Source: an uncultured Candidatus Saccharibacteria bacterium
GTDB lineage: Bacteria; Patescibacteriota; Saccharimonadia; Saccharimonadales; Saccharimonadaceae
Direction: 5' to 3'
Assembly (NCBI GenBank): GCA_947087275.1
Contig: CAMUBZ010000003.1
Location: 73,132-113,095, forward strand
DNA: 39,964 bases
The stretch's first letter is position 1; each line of letters opens with the position of its first letter. Positions 25,386 to 32,449 of the stretch are shown piece by piece. The position numbers and the translations under genes were made by a program. A model generated the notes under the pieces. It made no database searches and was not told where the DNA came from. It saw nothing but the letters and a program-made list of their open reading frames with translations.

Positions 25386-25495
25386 TTTTGCAAGAACTCC
25401 TCAATACGAGCACGCATAATTTCTTCGGATAGCTCAGCATGCGCGGTTTGTTCGGTGGCAGGTGAAAAAGCCAACTCTTTGGGTTCGGACAACAT
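25382..25495 (-). CDS. Small coupled ORF between folA and nifS, 37 aa
   Basis: ATG at 25495 follows an AAGGAAG ribosome site by 5 nt and overlaps the folA stop by 1 nt (TGATG). Its TGA overlaps the nifS ATG (ATGA). The 37 residues are acidic and helical, ending in SEEIMRARIEEFLQK. It has no recognised family. The stop/start couplings on both sides argue that it is translated, either as a real micro-protein or as a coupling leader that delivers ribosomes to nifS. Confidence 0.65.
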   Translation of the reverse strand: MLSEPKELAFSPATEQTAHAELSEEIMRARIEEFLQK

Positions 25496-25980
25496 CAAAC
25501 TTCCTTTCTAGTATATTTTATCATGCGATAATTTACGCCATTAGTATCGCCAGTTTGCAATATTGTAGTACTATACTTGATATGGTCAAATTCTGGAAAA
25601 AAGACATCGGCAGGCTTTTTCGCATCCATTTCCGTCAAGTACATTACTTCTGCCTCGGGCAGATACATTTTATATAAACTAGCACCGCCAATGATGAACT
25701 TTTGTCCCGGTAATAACTCCAAATAAGCATCAAGATCGGCCCGGTCATGAAAAACTTTGATGCCGTCTGCTGTAATTTCTTCACGCGACAGCACAATATT
25801 CTCGCGTCCGGGCAAAGCACGTCCAATACTATCAAAAGTTTTGCTACCCATTACAATCGTGGCGCCCATCGTTGTCTCACGGAAAAACTTTTGGTCTTCT
25901 GGGAAGCGCCAAAGTAAGTCATTATCTTTACCTAAGCCGCCATCACGACTAACGCAGGCAATCATGGCAAGATTTTTCAT
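25495..25980 (-). CDS. folA: Dihydrofolate reductase
   Basis: The 161 residues fit bacterial DHFR, which reduces dihydrofolate to tetrahydrofolate with NADPH. Visible: IACVSRDGGLGKDNDLLWRFPEDQ (Met20-type loop and active-site acid region, written here as loop SRDGGLGKDN and helix FPEDQKFF), the cofactor motif MGSKTFDSIG, LPGRENIVLSR, and FIIGGASLYKMYLP with the paired Gly. ATG directly follows the nrdG stop (TAG-ATG). A folate importer under a THF riboswitch lies 10 kb away, so folate salvage is plausible. Confidence 0.92.
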   Translation of the reverse strand: MKNLAMIACVSRDGGLGKDNDLLWRFPEDQKFFRETTMGATIVMGSKTFDSIGRALPGRENIVLSREEITADGIKVFHDRADLDAYLELLPGQKFIIGGASLYKMYLPEAEVMYLTEMDAKKPADVFFPEFDHIKYSTTILQTGDTNGVNYRMIKYTRKEV

Positions 25981-26472
25981 CTACTCAATCTCCAAAATTT
26001 TACCAGTGCCATATTCAAGATGCAACAGACGTTGATTGCGTGACCCGCGGAATTTGAGTGTTAAATCGCGCTCAGCCAAGATGAACGGACCGTCGATCAA
26101 GGCGTCCAGACTTTTAAGAAATTCCCACTTCGCGCCGCCAATTTCTTGAAGTTGTTCATAAGCGTAACCGCTAAAACTCCAGACATTCCAGCCCAATTCT
26201 TGACGGCACCACTTACTGATTTCAAGACAGGCCTCGGGTTGCTCAAAAGGTTCACCACCACAAAAAGTAATTCCGGCTTGCCCCTTAAACTCTTTGAGGC
26301 GAGCCTTAATCTCATCCACTTCCACCATAAACCCGCCGTTAAAGTCCCACGTCTCAGGGTTCTGACAGCCCATACAATGCCGTGCGCAACCTTGCGTCCA
26401 GAGTACGGCCCGAAGGCCGTACCCATTGACGATGTTATCATGTTCGAGTGGTCCGGAAAGCCGAATCTGCAC
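25981..26472 (-). CDS. nrdG: Anaerobic ribonucleotide reductase activating protein (radical SAM)
   Basis: The 163-residue activase uses a [4Fe-4S] cluster and S-adenosylmethionine to make the glycyl radical on NrdD. The radical-SAM motif is Cys29-x3-Cys33-x2-Cys36 (GCARHCMGC), followed by the family's NPETWDFNGG and the FCGGEPF loop that binds SAM. The start is GTG at 26472, overlapping the nrdD TAG by one base. Oxygen-sensitive; requires the cluster machinery encoded downstream. Confidence 0.93.
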   Translation of the reverse strand: MQIRLSGPLEHDNIVNGYGLRAVLWTQGCARHCMGCQNPETWDFNGGFMVEVDEIKARLKEFKGQAGITFCGGEPFEQPEACLEISKWCRQELGWNVWSFSGYAYEQLQEIGGAKWEFLKSLDALIDGPFILAERDLTLKFRGSRNQRLLHLEYGTGKILEIE

Positions 26473-28835
26473 TATTTCTTCCCTTTCATTGACTTTTGTG
26501 TGCGCTTGGCGGCTTCGCGAGCCGATTTCTCTTCAGCAGTATAGACGCCAGCCTTATTGCAGGCTACAGTATGCTTTACGCGGTCGTGCTCTTCGGCCTT
26601 CTTGCCATCGTTCCAGCGCTCAAGGCTGCCTACCAAGTAACCAGTGATGCGACGCAGACGCTCAAATGGCACGTCACCTTCGCTTTCTTTGCGGCCACAA
26701 GACGGACAGCGATCGCCTTCAATGATACCAGAGTAGCCACAAACTGGGTCACGATCAACTGGGTGGTTGACTGAACCGTAGCCGATGCCACTTTCTTTCA
26801 TTTTACGAATCACGGCCTCGAAGGCTTCGATATTCTGTGTTGGGTCACCGTCTAACTCGATATAGGTAATATGGCCAGCATTACAGAGCGCGTGATATGG
26901 GGCTTCAATTTCGATCTTCTCAAAGGCGCTGATCGGATAATAAACTGGCACGTGGAAACTGTTGGTATAGTAATCGCGGTCGCAAACGCCCTTGATTGCA
27001 CCATATTCTTTGCGGTCAATCTTAGTAAAGCGCCCAGCAATGCCTTCGGCTGGAGTAGCCAAAAGGCTAAAGTTGAGATGATATTTCTTCATATACATAT
27101 CACAGCGCTCACGCATGTGTGTAATGATGTCGAGACCGAGCTCACGCGATTCTTCGTCTTCGCCGTGGTGCTTGCCAGTCATAGCAACTAAACATTCTGC
27201 CAAACCAATGAAGCCAATACTCAGGGTGCCGTGCTTGATAACATCGCGCAGACTATCGTTCCAGCCGAGTTTTTCACTGCCAAACCAGTTATGCTCGCCC
27301 ATCAAGAATGGGAAGTTGCGTACGTGTTGGTTGGCTTGGAATTCGTAACGTTCAAGCAATTCGTCCGCCACTAGGTCCATTTTCTCATCAAGATCTTTAT
27401 AGAAACCAGACCAGTCGGCTTCTTTGCGCTCACCTAGAGCAATTCCATGCTTGATACCGAGACGTACCAAGTTCACCGTGGTAAAGCTACAGTTGCCACG
27501 ACCGGTAGTAATGTGATCACTTTCGGGGAAGATGCTACCATAAACACGAGTCCGGCAACCCATAGTAGCGATTTCGGTGCGATAATCGCCTGGCACATAA
27601 CCTTCAAGGTTAAACGGCGCATCAATAAAGACAAAGTTCGGGAAGAGGCGCTTGGCACTAACTTCCATGCTCCGCTTAAACAAGTCATAGTTAGGATCGC
27701 CAGGATTGTAGTTGACGCCTTCTTTAACCTTGAAGATAGAGATTGGGAAGATTGGCGTTTCACCATGGCCAAGACCGTCTTCGGTCGCATCAAGCAAGCA
27801 ACGTACTACCAAACGACCAGCTTCACTCGTATCAGTACCAAAGTTAATACTTGTAAATGGCACCTGCGCACCAGCGCGACTATGCATCGTGTTGAGGTTA
27901 TGGATAAAGCCTTCCATAGCCTGGAACGTCTGGCGTTCTACATCTTCGTTAGCACTTTCGACAATGCCTTCTGGCAACTTTAGTTTCTTGAGTGCTTTTG
28001 CATCACCGTATTCGAGATCTTCAGGGATCTTAACTTCAATTTCTTTGTTGCCGCTAAAGCGATTATACTGGCGAATCGCACGGTTCAATGCCTTGCGGAA
28101 ACTCTTGTTGACGCCTGGTGCCATGGCGTAGTCAAAGTTTGGAATACTCTGACCACCATGTTGCTCGTTTTGGTTGGCCTGCAAGATAATTGCCGCCAAT
28201 GCGCCATAGCTACCAATTGAGTTCGGTGTACGCAAATGACCATGGCCAGTATTGAACCCGCCGTCAGCAAATAATTGCAGTGGGTCGGTCTGGCAGCAAG
28301 TCAACGTACCGGTTGCATAGAAATCTAGGTCGTGTACGTGGATATCGCCTTCGTCATGCGCCTTAGCAAACTCTGGTTTCATCAGCAAAGTCTTAGCAAA
28401 AATCTTTGAGCCTTCAGCACCAAATTGCAACATCTTACCCATGGCAGAGTTACCATCAACGTTAGCGTTGCCGCGCTTAACGTCGGAATCTTCGGAAGCA
28501 TCAGCGACCGCAATGGTCTTATAGATGTTCATCAAATTGCTTTTGGCTTCGCGAACGCGGTTGCGCTCTTGGCGATAAGTAATATATTCTTTGGCAGTCT
28601 TCTTGAAAGCGGATTCCATCAAGACTTCTTCGACGATATCTTGAATTTGCTCGACGCTCGGAGTACGCTGTTTGATAGTCTCCTGAGCACGCTTCACGGC
28701 TTTATCAGCAAGTTGTTTGGCGCGATCATGCTTGAATTCTTCGGTGGAAAGTCCAGCCTTAGCAATGGCTTCTGTAATTTTCTCTGGGTCAAAATCTACA
28801 ATTTTCCCATCCCGTTTGACAATTTTTTTGAACAT
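26472..28835 (-). CDS. nrdD: Anaerobic (class III) ribonucleoside-triphosphate reductase
   Basis: The 787-residue glycyl-radical enzyme reduces NTPs to dNTPs anaerobically. An ATP-cone allosteric domain (~1-95) starts with FKKIVKRDGKIVDFD, followed by the barrel, and the glycyl-radical loop RRITGYLVGS near the C-terminus places the radical at about Gly732. The zinc site near the end has DPVCGYSG then CPSCG, so only three of the usual four Cys are visible. A Lys-rich tail follows. The ribosome site GAGGAGG lies 12 nt before ATG, which is wide. The promoter carries two NrdR boxes. Confidence 0.94.
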   Translation of the reverse strand: MFKKIVKRDGKIVDFDPEKITEAIAKAGLSTEEFKHDRAKQLADKAVKRAQETIKQRTPSVEQIQDIVEEVLMESAFKKTAKEYITYRQERNRVREAKSNLMNIYKTIAVADASEDSDVKRGNANVDGNSAMGKMLQFGAEGSKIFAKTLLMKPEFAKAHDEGDIHVHDLDFYATGTLTCCQTDPLQLFADGGFNTGHGHLRTPNSIGSYGALAAIILQANQNEQHGGQSIPNFDYAMAPGVNKSFRKALNRAIRQYNRFSGNKEIEVKIPEDLEYGDAKALKKLKLPEGIVESANEDVERQTFQAMEGFIHNLNTMHSRAGAQVPFTSINFGTDTSEAGRLVVRCLLDATEDGLGHGETPIFPISIFKVKEGVNYNPGDPNYDLFKRSMEVSAKRLFPNFVFIDAPFNLEGYVPGDYRTEIATMGCRTRVYGSIFPESDHITTGRGNCSFTTVNLVRLGIKHGIALGERKEADWSGFYKDLDEKMDLVADELLERYEFQANQHVRNFPFLMGEHNWFGSEKLGWNDSLRDVIKHGTLSIGFIGLAECLVAMTGKHHGEDEESRELGLDIITHMRERCDMYMKKYHLNFSLLATPAEGIAGRFTKIDRKEYGAIKGVCDRDYYTNSFHVPVYYPISAFEKIEIEAPYHALCNAGHITYIELDGDPTQNIEAFEAVIRKMKESGIGYGSVNHPVDRDPVCGYSGIIEGDRCPSCGRKESEGDVPFERLRRITGYLVGSLERWNDGKKAEEHDRVKHTVACNKAGVYTAEEKSAREAAKRTQKSMKGKK

Positions 28836-28893
28836 AAAAAATATTACCTCCTCTTGATATGTTCTAATGAATTTTTATTTTCTTTCTTTGTTG

Positions 28894-28946
28894 ACCCTAC
28901 ATTTAGTGTCTATACTTATTTTAAGACACTATATATAGCGTGTCAA
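28894..28946 (-). promoter_or_regulatory. nrdD promoter with two NrdR boxes
   Basis: On the minus strand TTGACA (28946-28941), a 17-nt spacer and TAAAAT (28923-28918) form a near-perfect promoter. One NrdR-type box, 28926-28941 (plus strand ACACTATATATAGCGT), fills the spacer with one mismatch to ACACwATATATwGTGT. A second, weaker box lies at 28894-28909 (ACCCTACATTTAGTGT). Box starts are 32 bp apart, three helical turns, as NrdR requires. Confidence 0.8.
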
Positions 28947-28953
28947 TAACTTT

Positions 28954-28976
28954 AGCGTTGTATTAAATACAACGCT
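28954..28976. repeat. 10-bp inverted repeat between the P-type ATPase and nrdD promoter
   Basis: AGCGTTGTAT (28954-28963) and ATACAACGCT (28967-28976) pair perfectly around TAA. It lies 3' of the ATPase gene and 8 bp upstream of the nrdD -35. No T-run follows on the ATPase strand, so it is a doubtful terminator and could be an operator. Confidence 0.6.
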
Positions 28977-28984
28977 TATCTCTA

Positions 28985-31525
28985 TTAACCTTGGCTTTGG
29001 AGTTTCTTATAGAATTCAATCACAATGAGCGGCACAACAAAAGCGATAAGCGCCACAACCATAAGTGCTATTAGTGGCACAGAGACAGTATCAACAATAC
29101 TCATCAACGGGCCAAAAATTGCTGAAAGTTGCAACAAAATCGCCACAATTAGCGCGTAGAGAAAACCGTGATTGCGCACTTTGAGACGCTGCCAAGCGGA
29201 TTCATAAAGCCCGCGCGCCGAAATAGCGCTACTCCACTGCATCACGACGAGAGCCGTAAAGGCAAGTGTGTTAGCCTGCTCTGGTGAGTGTAAAATCAGA
29301 TTAGAGACAAAATAAGTCGCCAGCGTAATTGAAGCCATCATAACAGCAATAATAATCATCCGAATCACCATGCTAGCGGGCAGGATCGCAGCGTCCTTGT
29401 GCTCTGGCTTACGCCGCAAAATTTGCTGCTCGGGCGGCTCGAGCCCGAGTGGAATCACCAAAAGCGAGTCGGTGACCAAGTTAATCCACAAAATTTGGAT
29501 TGGAGTCAGCATATGATTACCAAAGAGCAATAAGGCGCCCAGCATCGTGAGAGCCTCACCAGCATTGGTCGCCAACAGATATCCTAGCATGCGGCGGATG
29601 TTAGCCAAAACCGTACGGCTTTCTTTGATCGCTTCAGTGATATTTTTGAAGTTGTTGTCCAAGAGCACAATGTCGCCGGCATCTTGCACAATAGATGAAC
29701 TGTCGCCCATGGCAATTCCTACGTGTGCGCCCACTAGCGCCGGTACATCATTAACACCATCACCAGTCATCGCACAAATCTCGCTTTGTTTGATAGCCTT
29801 CAGAATCCGAAACTTATCTTCAGGTGTGACACGAGCAAAAACAGTAGTAGTGCGTACCAAATCCGCCAAATCGTCATCATTAATGTTGCCAAGTTTGGAG
29901 CAATCCAGAACCTCGGAAATATCTTTGGCAAGACCAAGTTCTTTGCCAATGGCATAGGCCGTGCTAGCATGGTCGCCAGTGACCATTTTGGTTTTTACAC
30001 CCATGCGTGCAGTTTGACGAATGGCTTGGGCGGCCTCTGGACGAATCGCATCAGCAATTGCAATAAAACCTTCAAATTTTAGAGTGTCATCCTTTTCGAG
30101 ACGCGCTAGTTCATTGATTTCATGCTTGAGTTTGCCACTAGCGATGGCAATGACTTTATAACCCTTGCCAGCCAACTCCAAAAGTTGCGCTTCAAGTATT
30201 TCACGCTCTTTTTGTTTTAATTTAGCCCGATTCATGATGACTTCTGGTGCGCCTTTGACCACTAGCTGCAAATCACCTTTTTTATCACCATAGAGGTTGC
30301 CCGATAATTTTAGCCCTTGATCAAAAGCATAAGATTTGAGCGGCGTTAATTTATCCAAAGCGTATTTTTGCTCTTGAAGGTAATTGAGCAAACACACATC
30401 AAGTGGATCTGCCACCGAAGCACTGCCAGATGAATCGATTAAGGATGACGACAGCAGAGTTGCACGTGCCAAACTCTCGCGAAAATCTTGCTTGGTAGAT
30501 GGCGTCCAGATTTCTTTCAGTTCCAGACGATTCTCGGTGAGGGTGCCAGTCTTGTCGCTGGCGATAGTCGTGACAATCCCAATCGACTCAATGGCCTTGA
30601 GTTCTTTAATCAACGCCTGTTTTCTCGCCATCTGCTTCGCACAAAGCGCCAAAATAATTGAAATGGCAATTGGTAAGCCTTCTGGCACCGCCGAAACAAT
30701 CATAGCGAGAGTAAACTTGAGCGCGTTCAGGATATCAATGCCATCTACCAGTTGCACGATCAGCACGATCACGGCCAGCGCGACCACCACAATCGCAATT
30801 TTGTAAACTAGCTTGTTGATTTTTTCCGATATGGGACTGGTTTCCTCAACTGATGATGCCAGAGAGGCGATGCGACCATACTCGGTATCATTGCCAGTGG
30901 CAGTTACCAAAATCTTGCCTGTACCGGTTACTACAAAAGAACCAGCAAAGACCATATTGCGTTGCTCGTAGACCTTTTTGTTACCCGAAATTGCCCGAGC
31001 ATCTTTAGCGATTGAGGTGGACTCACCAGTAAGCATAGCTTCATCTGCCAATAACCCAGATTCATTCACAATACGTCCATCAGCGGGGATGCGGTCACCC
31101 TCGCGCAAAATTACAATATCTCCCGGTACTAACTCTGTAGCATCTAGAGCCTGTTCTTCGCCTTCACGAATTACCGCCACACCATGTTGCGTGTTAGTCT
31201 TGAGTGAACGCAAAATCCGCTCGGTCGAGAACTTTTGAATATAATATATTACCGTATCAGCGACAATGATGACACCAATCGCAATCGTTTCGATCCAATC
31301 TTGCTGAATAGCCGAAAGTATCATCGCCACTACCAGAATCACCATAAAAACATCCATAAAAGGCTCGAGGAGTTTACGCCAGAGCGGAGTCTCTTTAAAC
31401 TTTAGAATATTTTTACCATAGGCTTCTTGGCGCTTGTGTACTTCGCGCATCGTGAGACCCTTTTCTGGGTCCACGGCAAATTGCCCAAGAGTTTCTTTGA
31501 CGGTTTGGTTATAAAAATTAGCCAT
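28985..31525 (-). CDS. P-type cation-transporting ATPase (P2A-like)
   Basis: The 846-residue pump has an N-terminal cation ATPase domain, then TGEST (actuator), VPEGLPIAIS on helix 4 with ion-site Glu, phosphorylation site D324 in SDKTGTLTEN, KGAPE, and MTGDGVNDVPAL at the hinge. Spans ~60-95, 245-300 and six C-terminal helices fit the P2 layout, and the PEGLP plus overall length favours Ca2+ or Mg2+/Mn2+ transport over H+ (P3A). The exact ion is not proven. TATAAT lies 6 nt from ATG (31532-31537), indicating a leaderless transcript. Transcribed divergently from the structured RNA. Confidence 0.9.
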   Translation of the reverse strand: MANFYNQTVKETLGQFAVDPEKGLTMREVHKRQEAYGKNILKFKETPLWRKLLEPFMDVFMVILVVAMILSAIQQDWIETIAIGVIIVADTVIYYIQKFSTERILRSLKTNTQHGVAVIREGEEQALDATELVPGDIVILREGDRIPADGRIVNESGLLADEAMLTGESTSIAKDARAISGNKKVYEQRNMVFAGSFVVTGTGKILVTATGNDTEYGRIASLASSVEETSPISEKINKLVYKIAIVVVALAVIVLIVQLVDGIDILNALKFTLAMIVSAVPEGLPIAISIILALCAKQMARKQALIKELKAIESIGIVTTIASDKTGTLTENRLELKEIWTPSTKQDFRESLARATLLSSSLIDSSGSASVADPLDVCLLNYLQEQKYALDKLTPLKSYAFDQGLKLSGNLYGDKKGDLQLVVKGAPEVIMNRAKLKQKEREILEAQLLELAGKGYKVIAIASGKLKHEINELARLEKDDTLKFEGFIAIADAIRPEAAQAIRQTARMGVKTKMVTGDHASTAYAIGKELGLAKDISEVLDCSKLGNINDDDLADLVRTTTVFARVTPEDKFRILKAIKQSEICAMTGDGVNDVPALVGAHVGIAMGDSSSIVQDAGDIVLLDNNFKNITEAIKESRTVLANIRRMLGYLLATNAGEALTMLGALLLFGNHMLTPIQILWINLVTDSLLVIPLGLEPPEQQILRRKPEHKDAAILPASMVIRMIIIAVMMASITLATYFVSNLILHSPEQANTLAFTALVVMQWSSAISARGLYESAWQRLKVRNHGFLYALIVAILLQLSAIFGPLMSIVDTVSVPLIALMVVALIAFVVPLIVIEFYKKLQSQG

Positions 31526-31581
31526 GAGTATATTATACTACATAAAGCCGTCCGCGTTTTGCCCATACGAAACGTTTTCCA

Positions 31582-31590
31582 TGTTATAAT
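31582..31590 (+). promoter_or_regulatory. Extended -10 promoter of the structured RNA
   Basis: TGTTATAAT (TGn-TATAAT) at 31582-31590 has no clear -35. Predicted start at ~31597 coincides with the first paired base of the RNA below. Both tRNA genes here also use TGn-extended -10 elements. Confidence 0.65.
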
Positions 31591-31596
31591 GGAAGT

Positions 31597-31733
31597 GCTA
31601 AATCTTACAATTCATATAAACGATTCATCTGCTCTGTCTATACGAGTGAAGTATGCGGCTATTTACGCAATCTTACTTGTATAGACGCAAGTGAATTGTA
31701 AGGTTTAGCGACTAAGTAAATAGTCGCATTTTT
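31597..31733 (+). ncRNA. Highly structured ~137-nt RNA (candidate small RNA or leader)
   Basis: An 18-bp closing stem pairs 31597-31614 with 31692-31709 (one G-U). Inside, a 21-nt/5-nt asymmetric bubble is followed by GTCTATAC/GTATAGAC (31636-31643/31679-31686), AAGTA/TACTT (31649-31653/31674-31678), TGCG/CGCA (31654-31657/31666-31669) and an 8-nt loop. It starts at the predicted transcription start and is followed by an intrinsic terminator. The long rod with a central bubble recalls 6S RNA, but size and sequence do not prove it. A transcription-attenuating leader of the downstream operon is the alternative. Confidence 0.6.
31708..31733 (+). terminator. Intrinsic terminator of the structured RNA
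   Basis: GCGACTA (31708-31714) pairs with TAGTCGC (31721-31727) around AGTAAA, followed by ATTTTTGCTTT. It shares GC (31708-31709) with the closing stem of the RNA, so stem and terminator compete slightly. The next gene starts 36 bp downstream. Confidence 0.75.
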
Positions 31734-31768
31734 GCTTTATAGAAAGTGTGACGGTTCAAGGAGGTACA

Positions 31769-32449
31769 ATGAGCGAGCCAACCCCGCCGGACAAACTCGT
31801 TTTTCAGTCAAATATGCAAACTGCCAGCCAGAAGCCAACAGATTACTTTGCGGAGCAAAATCAGAAACAGGCAGAGAAAAAGCAAAAAACGAGCAAGATA
31901 CGTAAACGTATATTCCTAGTCGGAGGGCTTGTCGCGCTCATTATCATCGCCGTAGTGACAATTTTAGTTATCAATCATCAACAATCTGGGCCAGTAGTGT
32001 CGGATGACGCGGGCGCTGGAGATGGCACCGAAATCAGTGGTGGCAATTCACAACTGGCAGGCGTGCAAAAGTTAAACGAGCAGGTCACCGAAGTTTTTGA
32101 GCCAACCTATTCCGCCGACGAAAATGGTAACATTGTGGTGAGCGGTGATTTGGAGGCCGCCGAAGCAACCTTTGCTGCCGCCTTGGCAAACGCAGCCAAT
32201 CAACAGCGTATCGATACGATTTATGTGGCGCAAATTGTTTTTTATTCTTCCCTAAGTGATAATCAGCGAGTAGTGGGAATCGCCGAAAACGTCGACCCCA
32301 GTAAGTTAAATCTTTCCGAAAAGATCAAATTCTATAATTTAACTTACTTAGCTTATGCTGCACTGGGGGATACGAATCAAGCCAATCGTTACTATAATTT
32401 AACACGCGAAGCAGCAAGTAATACAAGCGGGATGGGAGATAGCTTATGA
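31769..32449 (+). CDS. Membrane-anchored extracytoplasmic protein, TPR-like
   Basis: I do not recognise a family. The 226 residues have a charged cytoplasmic N-terminus (~1-52, Lys/Gln-rich), one span (~53-72, VGGLVALIIIAVVTILVI), a Gly/Ser linker and an outer domain of paired helices (~115-220) that look like one or two tetratricopeptide repeats. AAGGAGG precedes ATG 31769 by 4 nt; an upstream in-frame GTG at 31748 is not supported. It overlaps the secreted-protein gene by 4 nt (ATGA) and so is probably its assembly or anchoring partner. Confidence 0.6.
   Translation: MSEPTPPDKLVFQSNMQTASQKPTDYFAEQNQKQAEKKQKTSKIRKRIFLVGGLVALIIIAVVTILVINHQQSGPVVSDDAGAGDGTEISGGNSQLAGVQKLNEQVTEVFEPTYSADENGNIVVSGDLEAAEATFAAALANAANQQRIDTIYVAQIVFYSSLSDNQRVVGIAENVDPSKLNLSEKIKFYNLTYLAYAALGDTNQANRYYNLTREAASNTSGMGDSL

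Noticed and set aside
28954-28976. Inverted repeat as P-type ATPase terminator
   Set aside because: The stem is perfect but the sequence after it on the minus strand is AAAGTTATTG with no T-run, so I list it only as a repeat.
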